Shown here: positions 46,460 to 54,917 of the stretch, piece after piece
Numbering within the stretch: the stretch's first letter is position 1
Layout of the letters: each line of letters opens with the position of its first letter
DNA from: Acidulodesulfobacterium_A sp049965795
Lineage (GTDB): Bacteria; SZUA-79; Acidulodesulfobacterales; Acidulodesulfobacteraceae
Reading direction: 5' to 3'
Assembly: GCA_049965795.1 (NCBI GenBank)
Contig: JBMFVW010000003.1
Span: forward strand, 1-64,000
Length of the DNA: 64,000 nt
Translations under genes and position numbers: made by a program
The notes under the pieces: generated by a model
The model's input: only the letters and a program-made list of their open reading frames with translations
Told to the model about the DNA's origin: nothing
The model's database searches: none

Positions 46460-47697
46460 GAAGTTTTAAAAAAGAAGTTTTAGAATCGGGGATTACTTTA
46501 ATAACCGAAAAAAAATCTTATTTCAATTCCGTAAGCATAGGATTGTGGGTTAAAACCGGTTCGGTTTACGAACCGGCGGAACTTAACGGAATATCACACT
46601 TTATAGAACATCTTTTTTTTAAAGGAACTGCAAACAGGTCGTATAAAGATATAAACAGAGAAATCGACCTTATGGGCGGAGCATTAAACGCTTTTACCGG
46701 AAACGAACTAACCTGCATATATACTAAAGTTTTATATAAAAACTACGACAACGCATTAAATCTTCTTACGGATTTAATGTTTAACTCTTTATTTCCGGAA
46801 GACGAAATAGAAAAAGAAAAAGGCGTAATATTGCAGGAGATATCCGGCGTTCAAGACGACCCTTCGGATTATTCCATGGAGCTTTTTCATAAAAATTTAT
46901 ACGGTAATTCCCCTTATGCTTTGCCGATACTTGGAACGGAGGATACTATAAGCGGCTTTAACAGAAAAAAAATACTGAATTATTATTTATCGCGTTACAG
47001 TCCTCAAAATGTCGTAATCTCGGCGGCAGGAAATTTAGACCACGATGAAATTGCAGATTCCGTTAACCGTTACATGAACAAAGTAAAGTCAAAATTCGAT
47101 GCCTTAAAAACTGATAAAAAATTAGTTACCGATAAATTTTTCGGTGATTTTATTCATGAAAAAGATCTGGAGCAGACTCATTTTCTAATAGGATTAGAAG
47201 GCGTTAGCAGATTGGATAAAGATTTTTTTTCGGTTGAAGTTCTTAACGCAATTCTCGGAGGCTCCGTAAGTTCAAGGCTGTTTCAGGAAGTAAGAGAGAA
47301 CAAAGGTCTTGCGTATTCTATCTATTCTAATTCCGTTTTTCATAAATTCGACGGATTTTTTTATATTTATGCAGGCGTTTCTCCGAAAAAATTTGCGTTA
47401 TCCAAAAAATTAATATTTGAAATTATAGACGAAATAGTTTCAGGAAATATAAGCGACGACGAAATATCTAATGCAAAAAAACATATATACGACGGTTTTC
47501 TTTTAGGGATGGAATCGACAAGCCAAATAATGAACCGCAATGCAATTAATGAGATTTATGAAGGTAAATATATAACGAAAACGCAAGTTCTTAAAGACAT
47601 AGAAAAAGTTGACAGGCATGCCGTAAAAAAGGCAGCAGACCGCTTATTTTTAAACAAAGCAGGCAGAAATATTTCTGTTCTCGGTAAAATAAAATGA
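46456..47697 (+). CDS. M16-family zinc peptidase
   Basis: This 413-residue processing-peptidase-like protein has the inverted zinc motif HFIEH at 48-52 and the downstream Glu in NELTCIYTKVL. The second half carries the usual SVSSRLFQEVRENKGLAYS. One chain has both homologous halves, as in the YmxG group often found next to pnp. The start overlaps the pnp stop (ATGA), and the stop overlaps the next gene. Substrates are unknown. It is probably cytoplasmic since no signal peptide is seen. Confidence 0.92.
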   Translation: MRSFKKEVLESGITLITEKKSYFNSVSIGLWVKTGSVYEPAELNGISHFIEHLFFKGTANRSYKDINREIDLMGGALNAFTGNELTCIYTKVLYKNYDNALNLLTDLMFNSLFPEDEIEKEKGVILQEISGVQDDPSDYSMELFHKNLYGNSPYALPILGTEDTISGFNRKKILNYYLSRYSPQNVVISAAGNLDHDEIADSVNRYMNKVKSKFDALKTDKKLVTDKFFGDFIHEKDLEQTHFLIGLEGVSRLDKDFFSVEVLNAILGGSVSSRLFQEVRENKGLAYSIYSNSVFHKFDGFFYIYAGVSPKKFALSKKLIFEIIDEIVSGNISDDEISNAKKHIYDGFLLGMESTSQIMNRNAINEIYEGKYITKTQVLKDIEKVDRHAVKKAADRLFLNKAGRNISVLGKIK

Positions 47698-48254
47698 AAA
47701 CTGAAGTTTATTATCCAAAATTATACGACATAATATACAGATCGGGTTATGTTATAGGTTTTCTCGGAGCCGCGTTATTCGTTTTTTCTTATATTTTTCT
47801 CAATAACGTTTCAAGCGGCATTGTATTTTTTTATATAGCTTTTTTTATGTTTTATGCAGGTTCTTTAATATCTTCATTATTTCTTTTAGTATGGAAAAAA
47901 GAAATAAAAATATTTATACTGTCCTGCGTAATTTTAGGTATTATAACCGGAATAATATATATTTTCGTTAAAAATCCGGAGATATTAGTTATATCGGCAG
48001 GGCTCGTGCTTGCCGGACTTGCCGGGCTTTACGGAAAAGAAGCCCACTGTTTTCATTTTTTTGAAGGCTGGATTTTAATGTGGTCTTTTCCTTTAATCGT
48101 ATTCTCTAACCTTTTGATTTACGGACTAAATGCACAAAATAACTTAACGGTGCATTTTATTTTTTCAGTCGTTTATGCTATAATTGCTGTCATGTCGTTT
48201 TCTTTTCTGATTAAAAAATTAAAACAGCCTTTAATGCAGTTTTGCCAGAATTAG
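47694..48254 (+). CDS. Multi-pass membrane protein, unassigned
   Basis: This 186-residue protein has about six predicted helices (near 17-37, 42-62, 72-90, 96-112, 120-142 and 150-172) and no family motif I recognise. It overlaps the peptidase gene by 4 bp, so it belongs to the end of the rimP-pnp transcription unit. A degenerate repeat follows its stop. No function is proposed. Confidence 0.65.
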   Translation: MKTEVYYPKLYDIIYRSGYVIGFLGAALFVFSYIFLNNVSSGIVFFYIAFFMFYAGSLISSLFLLVWKKEIKIFILSCVILGIITGIIYIFVKNPEILVISAGLVLAGLAGLYGKEAHCFHFFEGWILMWSFPLIVFSNLLIYGLNAQNNLTVHFIFSVVYAIIAVMSFSFLIKKLKQPLMQFCQN

Positions 48255-48267
48255 ATTTGTAAATAAT

Positions 48268-48333
48268 CTAAAATTGCAGATAGAGAAATTAATCTGAAGT
48301 CTTTTCTAATACTTCTATCGGTAATTTTGAAAA
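48268..48333 (+). repeat. Type-1 element remnant (outer arms plus right core arm), copy 8
   Basis: The outer arms TAAAATTGCAGATAGAGAAA (48269-48288) and ACTTCTATCGGTAATTTTGA (48311-48330) flank only the right core arm AATTAATCTGAAGTCTTTTC. The left core arm and centre are lost. The remaining right arm is in plus orientation. It sits just upstream of the tetR promoter. Confidence 0.6.
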
Positions 48334-48345
48334 TTAATTTTTTTA

Positions 48346-48374
48346 TTGAATTATGACTATTAAGTCATTATAAT
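48346..48374 (+). promoter_or_regulatory. tetR promoter with inverted-repeat operator
   Basis: TTGAAT (48346-48351), a 17-nt spacer and TATAAT (48369-48374). The spacer contains the inverted repeat ATGACT-ATTA-AGTCAT (48353-48368), a plausible TetR operator for self-control. The expected start point (about 48381) is at the tetR ATG (48383), and no Shine-Dalgarno is visible, which suggests a leaderless message. Confidence 0.6.
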
Positions 48375-48382
48375 AGATATAT

Positions 48383-48988
48383 ATGAGTGACATTCAGGAT
48401 AAATACGAATTAATTTTATCTTCATCCAGAAAGCTTATCGAAGAAATAGGGTTTTCTGCATTGACTATGGACAAAGTAGCCCAAAAAGCGGGTATCGCTA
48501 AAGGAACGGTTTATCTATATTTTAAAGACAAAGACGATCTGCTGGAAAAAGTTTTGTCTTCGGGATTTGAAAAAATGTTTGAAAGAATAAAAATAAGGGT
48601 CGGCAATGAAAACGGCGCATTTAATAAATTGAAATCTTTAATTAACGAGAATATATGGCATATTTACGAAAACAGATATTTTTTTAAAACTATTTTTTTA
48701 GATGAAGTCAATGTAGTTTTTTTGAAAAAAAAATCAAAAGAATCTTATAACTTAAGACGAAAAAGATATACCGACTATATAGCCGATATTATTAAATCCG
48801 GCATCGAGTCCGGAGAATTCAGAAAAGATATTAATAATTCAAAAACCGCCTATATGCTTGTCGCTTTGATAAAAACCGGAGCGATATATAACTTTCTTAA
48901 CGGCATGTTTGATTTAACTTCCGAAATGATAGAAAAAGATACCGAAGAAATATTGAATTTATTTATGCGCGGTATTTCCGTAAAATAA
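48383..48988 (+). CDS. TetR-family transcriptional repressor
   Basis: This 201-residue protein has the TetR N-terminal HTH at about 10-56: SSRKLIEEIGFSALTMDKVA, then AGIAKGTVYLYFKDKDDLLE. The C-terminal ligand domain is all helical and not assignable to a ligand class. It is followed after 12 bp by a DHA2-type drug exporter gene. The usual logic would be that it represses itself and the exporter until an inducer binds. An inverted repeat between the -35 and -10 of its own promoter fits this. Confidence 0.92.
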   Translation: MSDIQDKYELILSSSRKLIEEIGFSALTMDKVAQKAGIAKGTVYLYFKDKDDLLEKVLSSGFEKMFERIKIRVGNENGAFNKLKSLINENIWHIYENRYFFKTIFLDEVNVVFLKKKSKESYNLRRKRYTDYIADIIKSGIESGEFRKDINNSKTAYMLVALIKTGAIYNFLNGMFDLTSEMIEKDTEEILNLFMRGISVK

Positions 48989-49000
48989 TTTGCAATAATT

Positions 49001-50545
49001 ATGGTAGAAAAATCCCACAAAAGTTATAAATGGATAGTTCTTGCTCTTGTCGTAGTATCTTCGTTTATGGCTATACTCGACGTTAATATCGTAACGGTCG
49101 GAATTCCAAAAATGATGTCGCATTTCGGCATAAACGTTACCGATGCCGAATGGGTCATGATAGCTTATACGATAGCCTATTCGATAGTAATTCTTCCTAT
49201 GGCGTATGTAAGAAGAAGGTGGGGCATAAAATATCCGTTTATTATATCCATAATTGTTTTTGTAATAGGTTCTGCATTATGCGGTTTGTCGCCGTCTTTC
49301 AGCTATCTCGTTATTTTTAGGGTAATCCAGGCTATAGGCGGTGCAGGACTAACGCCGACCGGATTAACCCTGCTTGCGGAAGTTTTTCCTCCGGACGAAA
49401 GAGGCGAAGCTATGGGAATATGGTCTATCGGAGCAATGCTTGCTCCGGCGGTAGGTCCCGCTTTGGGAGGATATCTCGTAGATTACGTAGATTGGAGATG
49501 GATATTTTACGTTAACGTGCCTATAGGAATTATTTCTGTTTTAGGCGCAATAACTATCCTTACTCAAGATATACCGGTAAAAAAATATATTAAAAAATTT
49601 GATTTTCTCGGTTTTTTATTTATGTCTTTATCTATGGCTTCCTTATTATATGCTCTTAACGAAGGGCAGACGCTCGGATGGCACGCGCCTATAATAATTC
49701 AGTCGGAAGTAATAAGCGGTTTTTCGTGCGTGTTTTTTGTAGTAACCGAATTATTCGTCGAAACCCCTCTTCTCAATTTGGATATTTTTAGAAATTATAA
49801 TTTTGTTATTGCATTTATAGTCAATATGGTCAGAGCGGTAGGAATTTTCGGAGCGATGTTTCTATTGCCGCTTTTCATAGAAAACGTTATGAACTATAAT
49901 GCAATGCATGCCGGCATTCTTATGGCTCCTACGGCGATTGCCGTAGCCTTGGTATCTCCTTTTTCGGGAAAGATATCCGACAGGATAGGACCGAGGTATC
50001 CGTTATTTGCCGGACTATTAATAGTTGCATATTCTATGTTTCTGTTCGATAATCTTTCATTAAATACAAGCGTTTACGACATAATCGTAAATCAACTTAT
50101 AAGAGGCGTAGGTATCGGACTTTTGAACGCCCCCGTAATGAGCGCCGCTTTAAATTCCGTGAAAAAAGAGCTTATACCTGAAGCGTCTGGATTAATACCG
50201 GTCTCCCTGCAGGTCGGTGCTTCTTTCGGAATTGCTTATATAGGCAATGAATTAGTCGTCAGGCAGACCTATCATTTAAATCAGTATGCAAGAGATATAA
50301 AATACAATTCAAGCGCCTATAACAACGTAATGCATTTTATTAACGGAGATTTAGTTTCAAAAGCTTCCGGTTATTTTAGGCCAGGCACTATTTACCCTAG
50401 TCCTGCGCAAGGATTTTTTGACGAAATTATTCAGATGCTGGCTTCCGTGGCTTCTTACGGAGATTCTTTCGCAATATTAGGATATATAACTCTCGGCGGG
50501 GCATTAGTCGCTTTTTTTATTAAAAATAAAAGGTATAATAAATAA
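49001..50545 (+). CDS. DHA2 (EmrB/QacA)-family MFS exporter
   Basis: This 514-residue transporter has 14 predicted helices. It starts with the typical WIVLALVVVSSFMAILDVNIV. The motif A-like loop is RRRWGIKYPF, motif C is GIWSIGAMLAPAVGPALGGYLVDYVDWRWIF, and the DHA2-specific region near 300 is present. It expels hydrophobic toxic compounds using the proton gradient. In Gram-negatives EmrB normally works with an EmrA adaptor and TolC, but no adaptor gene is adjacent. It is in an apparent two-gene unit with tetR. Confidence 0.93.
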   Translation: MVEKSHKSYKWIVLALVVVSSFMAILDVNIVTVGIPKMMSHFGINVTDAEWVMIAYTIAYSIVILPMAYVRRRWGIKYPFIISIIVFVIGSALCGLSPSFSYLVIFRVIQAIGGAGLTPTGLTLLAEVFPPDERGEAMGIWSIGAMLAPAVGPALGGYLVDYVDWRWIFYVNVPIGIISVLGAITILTQDIPVKKYIKKFDFLGFLFMSLSMASLLYALNEGQTLGWHAPIIIQSEVISGFSCVFFVVTELFVETPLLNLDIFRNYNFVIAFIVNMVRAVGIFGAMFLLPLFIENVMNYNAMHAGILMAPTAIAVALVSPFSGKISDRIGPRYPLFAGLLIVAYSMFLFDNLSLNTSVYDIIVNQLIRGVGIGLLNAPVMSAALNSVKKELIPEASGLIPVSLQVGASFGIAYIGNELVVRQTYHLNQYARDIKYNSSAYNNVMHFINGDLVSKASGYFRPGTIYPSPAQGFFDEIIQMLASVASYGDSFAILGYITLGGALVAFFIKNKRYNK

Positions 50546-50594
50546 TGCAGTGGCAGGATTAAATTATGGCACGCCACAAATTAGAAAAAAAATT

Positions 50595-51965
50595 ATGGAA
50601 GACATACAAAAAGACCAATTGATTTTTACAGTTTCCGAATTTTCTCGGCTTATTAAAACGACCCTTGAAGATAATTTTTACAATATAAGGGTTAAAGGAG
50701 AGATCTCGGGTTTAAAAACTAATTATTCTTCGGGTTATTACTTTGATATAAAAGACGAATTCGCCAAATTAAAATGCATAATATTTAAAAGCGATCTCCG
50801 TAAAATAAGATGCGAATTAAAAGAAGGTATGTCCGTAACGGTTTACGGCAGGTTAAACCTTTATGAACCAAGAGGTGAATACAGTTTTATAGTTTCTGAA
50901 ATAGAACCTTTCGGTTACGGCGAGCTTTACGTAATGTTCGAGCGTTTAAAAGAAAAGCTGAAAAAAGAAGGACTTTTTGACGAATCAAGAAAAAGGACGA
51001 TGCCGTTTTTACCGGAAAGGATAGGCATAGTTACTTCAAGGAGCGGCGCCGTCCTTCACGACATGGTAAAAATTATTACGTCGAGATTTGAAAATGCATC
51101 TATAATTTTTGTAAACGCCTCCGTGCAAGGATTAAACGCCGCTGCAGAAATAGCCGGCGCTATCGAACTATTAAACAAATACAGCGAACGCGAAAGAAAA
51201 ATAGACGTAATAATAGTCGGAAGAGGCGGCGGCAGCATAGAGGACTTGTGGGCGTTCAACGAAGAAATTACCGCAAGGGCTATTTATAACTCTAAAATTC
51301 CGGTTATCAGTGCCGTAGGACATGAAACCGATTTTACTATAGCCGATTTCGTCGCCGACAGGCGCGCTTCCACACCGTCTAATGCCGCTGAAATGTCGGT
51401 TCCCGTAAAGTCGGAACTTGCAAGAGAGGTAGAGTCTTTAAATGCCCGTTTGCAATCGGCGGTTTATAAAATTATCTCAAACAAAAAAAATTCTATTTCT
51501 CATTTAATTCAAAATATTGAAAGAGTTTCCCCGCAAAGGATAATCGAAAACAAAAAAATTCGTATTAACGATCTTGTAGAAAATATGCATGAATTAGTTG
51601 CAGGGAAAATTAATTTATTAAATATTAATATTTCGCACCTAAGAACAAGGCTTTTTCTTAAGAATCCGTTGAATATTCTTAAAGAACGCAGGCTTCATAT
51701 AAACGGGTTATCGGAAAAACTTGAAAAAACAGCTCTCTCAAAAATTGTAAACTACAGGAATATAATAAATACTGAAAAAAAAGCCCTAAACTCATTAAGT
51801 CCCTACAACGTTTTAAAAAGAGGATATTCTATAACCTTTAGCGAGCAAAATACCGTGGTTTCTTCTGTATCACAAGTTAAAGAAAACGAAAATCTAATAC
51901 TGCTTTTAAGCGACGGAAGATTGAAAGCACAAGTCCTATCTATTGCGGAAAATGTGTCAGATTAA
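50595..51965 (+). CDS. xseA: Exodeoxyribonuclease VII large subunit
   Basis: This 456-residue catalytic subunit of exonuclease VII has an N-terminal OB domain (FTVSEFSRLIKTTLEDNFYN, then VKGEISGLKTNYSSGYYFDIKD). The catalytic domain has RIGIVTSRSGAVLHDM, VIIVGRGGGSIEDLWAFNEE and VGHETDFTIADFVADRRASTPSNAAE. A long coiled coil at about 270-400 precedes the C-terminal KRGYSI. ATG 50595 gives the usual ten residues before FTVS; an in-frame GTG at 50550 is possible. The stop codon region (51952-51974) resembles the left arm of a type-1 repeat. Confidence 0.94.
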   Translation: MEDIQKDQLIFTVSEFSRLIKTTLEDNFYNIRVKGEISGLKTNYSSGYYFDIKDEFAKLKCIIFKSDLRKIRCELKEGMSVTVYGRLNLYEPRGEYSFIVSEIEPFGYGELYVMFERLKEKLKKEGLFDESRKRTMPFLPERIGIVTSRSGAVLHDMVKIITSRFENASIIFVNASVQGLNAAAEIAGAIELLNKYSERERKIDVIIVGRGGGSIEDLWAFNEEITARAIYNSKIPVISAVGHETDFTIADFVADRRASTPSNAAEMSVPVKSELAREVESLNARLQSAVYKIISNKKNSISHLIQNIERVSPQRIIENKKIRINDLVENMHELVAGKINLLNINISHLRTRLFLKNPLNILKERRLHINGLSEKLEKTALSKIVNYRNIINTEKKALNSLSPYNVLKRGYSITFSEQNTVVSSVSQVKENENLILLLSDGRLKAQVLSIAENVSD

Positions 51966-52014
51966 TTTTAAGCAAGCCCTTTTCTGGTCAATCTCCTATT
52001 TCTTATTTTTTTAC

Positions 52015-52053
52015 TTGACTTTTACTTTTCGTTATATCATAATAGACCTAACA
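52015..52053 (+). promoter_or_regulatory. Predicted promoter with ModE-like operator upstream of modA remnant
   Basis: TTGACT (52015-52020), a 17-nt spacer and CATAAT (52038-52043). A 24-bp imperfect palindrome at 52030-52053 overlaps the -10: half-sites CGTTATAT and ACCTAACA around the 8-nt spacer CATAATAG. The E. coli ModE site is CGTTATAT-N8-ACATAACG; the left half is identical and the right half matches 6 of 8. The layout matches the promoter at 57351. The rest of the 279-bp gap (51966-52244) shows only a hairpin CTGGAT/ATCCAG at 52213-52236. Confidence 0.55.
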
Positions 52054-52244
52054 ATTTTTCACATATTATAATCATAAAAATAATTTATGCAGGTTTAAAA
52101 AAAGTTATTTTTTTATTTATCATTATATCAATTAAGATATAGCGAAAAAAAACTTTATATATAAATAGAACTAAAATAAACCTAAGCAGAAAAGGACTTA
52201 TTCTTTAAGATGCTGGATACCGGCGAAAGCATCCAGAATCGTAC

Positions 52245-52535
52245 ATGGGTAATCTTTCGTATTATTTGGACGCTGCCCTTGTTATGCCTATTTTAGCTTC
52301 GGGAAATACCGATTTAGGAATATTATATACTTCTCAGCTTTTGGAACTTCAAAAAACCGGAGCTAAAATTAATATAATAAAAATTCCGGCTAAATATAAT
52401 ACCCATGCAAAATTTACGGTCTCTATACTTAATCAGTCGAAGCATAAGACCTTAGATAAAGATTTTGAAAAACTTTTGTTTTCAAGCAGAGGGGAAAAAA
52501 TACTCAAATATTGGGGTTTTACTCCTGCAAAATAA
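52245..52535 (+). pseudogene. Truncated modA paralogue (C-terminal third only)
   Basis: A 96-codon frame whose last 89 residues match the C-terminus of the intact ModA-like protein at 55297-56118 (about 72 of 89 identical by eye, from LDAALVMP to KYWGFTPA). The signal peptide and the first two thirds of the binding protein are missing, so it cannot bind substrate as ModA does. A ModE-like promoter lies 190 bp upstream and a strong terminator 50 bp downstream, so the transcription unit remains while the coding region has been gutted. A hairpin remnant at 52213-52236 is next to the 5' breakpoint. Confidence 0.8.
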
Positions 52536-52584
52536 TAAAAAACATAGTTTAAAAATGATGGATATTTGACATACTGCGATATTG

Positions 52585-52630
52585 AAAAGGCTTAAGGATA
52601 GGGATTTGCTTCTCTTCTTAAGCCTTTTTT
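52585..52630 (+). terminator. Intrinsic terminator after the modA remnant
   Basis: A perfect 12-bp stem AAAAGGCTTAAG (52585-52596) / CTTAAGCCTTTT (52617-52628) with a 20-nt loop, followed by TT. The A-rich 5' flank would also allow termination of the convergent modC transcript. Confidence 0.75.
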
Positions 52631-52681
52631 CTTGTAATTGACTTTTTCATGTCTTTTCCTACTATTTTATCTGTGTAAATT

Positions 52682-52781
52682 NNNNNNNNNNNNNNNNNNN
52701 NNNNNNNNNNNNNNNNNNNNNNNNNNNNNNNNNNNNNNNNNNNNNNNNNNNNNNNNNNNNNNNNNNNNNNNNNNNNNNNNN
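52682..52781. other. Assembly gap (100 N) with overlapping flanks
   Basis: Exactly 100 N, the usual scaffolder placeholder. The last 16 bases before it (TTTATCTGTGTAAATT, 52666-52681) are identical to the first 16 after it (52782-52797). The two contigs therefore probably overlap and the true gap may be zero. Confidence 0.95.
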
Positions 52782-52795
52782 TTTATCTGTGTAAA

Positions 52796-54028
52796 TTAAA
52801 TTAATGCAGGTATTTCATTTTTATAGTTATTTTTTTTCTTTATAAGATGAATAGAAGATTTTTTAAGCGAGATATTGACAGTTTTTCCTTCATAAAGGTC
52901 CATTACCTCATAAGCGTGAAAAGGTATCAATATTTTAAATTTAATATTTTCTTTTGATTCTACTATTATTTCCATCATTCTTGAAGTAAAAATTGAAGAA
53001 ACTATTTTGCCGGTAAAGCGGTTTTCTTTTACTCCAGCCGACATGCCGCGGTCTTCTCTTAAAATCATTATATCCTCAGGTCTTATAGCCAGATAAACGT
53101 GCTCGCCAGTTTCAAAATTGCCGTTAAAGTCGGCTTCTATAATAATTTCTGAACCTATTTTATTATTATAATCGTCGTTACTGCTTATTTTATTATCATC
53201 CTCCTTTTTTCTTGCATCTTGTACTTTAATTTTTATTAAGTTGCCGTTTGGCTTTATTTCAGATACTACGCCTTCCAATATGTTTTCCGTTCCGATAAGA
53301 AAAGCTGTATCTATTGAAGAGGGTTTTTTTAAAACGTCTTTGGGGCATCCGGAATCTTGGATTTTACCATCGTTCAATATGAACATCTTATCGGATAAAT
53401 TCATAACGTCTTCTATGTCGTGGGTTACAAGCAATATAGAGACGCCAAGCTCTTTGTTGATATCTTTTATTAATTTTCTTACTTTTACTTTTGAAATTAT
53501 GTCGAGATTAGAAAACGGTTCATCCATAAGAATTATGTCGGGGTTAACCATTAAAGCCCTTGCCAAAGAAACTCGCTGCGCCTGTCCCATGCTAATTTCA
53601 TACGGATACCTTTTTTCGAGGCCTGTTATTCCAAGCAGTTCCATTATTTCTTGGGGCGAATAGAATTTATTGTTTCTATCTACACCCCTTTTGGCATATT
53701 CAGTGTTTTTGTTGCTTTTATTTAATTTTACAGCGAATTTTATATTCTCGATTACGTTCATATTTGGAAACAATAGCGGTTCGTCCATTACTAGGGGGGT
53801 GTGCCTTTTGTATGATTCCGTATCGTTTATAATTTTCCCCTTGATAATAACGTTGCCCTCGTCCTGTTTTAATATCCCGCAAATAATTTTTAAAACCGTG
53901 CTTTTGCCTTCTCCGGAAAAGCCGAAAATAGAAGAAATTTCGCCTTTTTTTATTTCTAAATTTACTCCGTCCAGCACTTTTTTATCGGAGAAAGATTTTC
54001 TTAAGTTTTTTATTTCTAAAAGTTTCAT
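52796..54028 (-). CDS. modC: Molybdate/tungstate-type ABC transporter ATPase
   Basis: This 410-residue protein has an ATPase domain at 1-235 and a C-terminal TOBE-like beta domain (about 250-400, with LAIRPEDIMIL). Walker A is GFSGEGKST (36-44) and Walker B is IILMDEP (165-171). Two parts deviate. The Q-loop reads LVMDEPLLFPNM, with Asp82 where Gln normally sits, and the signature is ISMGQ instead of LSGGQ. It lies 70 bp downstream of the permease gene and in the same direction as modA, hence the assignment. Oxyanion specificity cannot be read from it. Confidence 0.85.
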   Translation of the reverse strand: MKLLEIKNLRKSFSDKKVLDGVNLEIKKGEISSIFGFSGEGKSTVLKIICGILKQDEGNVIIKGKIINDTESYKRHTPLVMDEPLLFPNMNVIENIKFAVKLNKSNKNTEYAKRGVDRNNKFYSPQEIMELLGITGLEKRYPYEISMGQAQRVSLARALMVNPDIILMDEPFSNLDIISKVKVRKLIKDINKELGVSILLVTHDIEDVMNLSDKMFILNDGKIQDSGCPKDVLKKPSSIDTAFLIGTENILEGVVSEIKPNGNLIKIKVQDARKKEDDNKISSNDDYNNKIGSEIIIEADFNGNFETGEHVYLAIRPEDIMILREDRGMSAGVKENRFTGKIVSSIFTSRMMEIIVESKENIKFKILIPFHAYEVMDLYEGKTVNISLKKSSIHLIKKKNNYKNEIPALI

Positions 54029-54098
54029 TATAATTAATAATTTATTATTTAAAATATTATCCGTTATTTATTATAAGTTTATCGGCGCATTATAAATT

Positions 54099-54911
54099 TT
54101 ATCTATTACTGCTTTTTATGCTTGTTTTATAATTAAAATATTTAAAAATCCCGAGCGAAAAAAACGATATTATCATTAAAATAGATGCTATGGCTATAGC
54201 AGCGGGATAGTTTCCATAGCTTGTTTTAACGAATACTTCTATCGGCGCAGTTTCCGTTATTCCCGGTATGACGCCTGAAACCATCTGCGTTGCAGCATAT
54301 TCCCCAATAGACCTGGACCAGCTCATAGCCAGCCCTGCGATAATTCCGTTATAAGCAAGAGGAATAATTATTTTAAAAAGGATATCAAATGAAGATGCGC
54401 CTAAAGTTTTGCTTAAATCGATCATTTTTCTGTTTATTGAATCGAAAGAAGTCTTTACAATATTTACAAAAAAAGGAAAAGATATAATCAGCTGAACCAG
54501 TACGATTCCCTGAGGCGTAAAAACAAATTTTATTCCCCTGTCTATAAAAAATTTACCTATAGGATTTAAAGAGCCCATTGTTATTAAGACGGCAAATCCG
54601 ATAACTAACGGGGAAGTGGTAAGCGGAAGGGTAGAAATTACATCCAGCAAAAACGAAATTTTACTTTTTTTAAAAGAGAGGATGTACGCAACCGGAATTC
54701 CTATAATTAAATTTACCAATATAACTATAAAAGAAAGTTTAAAACTAAGGAATATAGATCTCCATAATCCTGCGTCTTTTAATTCTTGCAAGAAAAGATG
54801 GAGCGACGTCTGGAAGAATATTCCTGACAGAAGAAGTATCAGCGTCGTAAAAAATAGGAAAGAAATAATATAAACTATTATATCGAATATTCTGTTTTTA
54901 TTTAAATGCAT
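54099..54911 (-). CDS. modB: Molybdate/tungstate-type ABC transporter permease
   Basis: This 270-residue inner-membrane permease has about six helices. The EAA loop that contacts the ATPase is at about 175-195 (LSKTLGASSFDILFKIIIPLA), followed by AGLAMSWSRSIGEYAATQMVSG, a ModB/CysT-family hallmark. PLTTSPLVIGFAV and TPQGIVLVQLIISFPF are also typical. The start codon lies only 7 bp from a repeat element, with no good Shine-Dalgarno, so the usual close spacing to modA has been broken by inserted repeats. Confidence 0.88.
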   Translation of the reverse strand: MHLNKNRIFDIIVYIISFLFFTTLILLLSGIFFQTSLHLFLQELKDAGLWRSIFLSFKLSFIVILVNLIIGIPVAYILSFKKSKISFLLDVISTLPLTTSPLVIGFAVLITMGSLNPIGKFFIDRGIKFVFTPQGIVLVQLIISFPFFVNIVKTSFDSINRKMIDLSKTLGASSFDILFKIIIPLAYNGIIAGLAMSWSRSIGEYAATQMVSGVIPGITETAPIEVFVKTSYGNYPAAIAIASILMIISFFSLGIFKYFNYKTSIKSSNR

Positions 54912-54917
54912 ATCCAG

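Noticed and set aside
50550..50594. GTG start 45 bp upstream for xseA
   Set aside because: The extra 15 residues are not typical of XseA, and ATG 50595 gives the usual spacing to FTVS. The GTG cannot be fully excluded because neither start has a strong ribosome-binding site.
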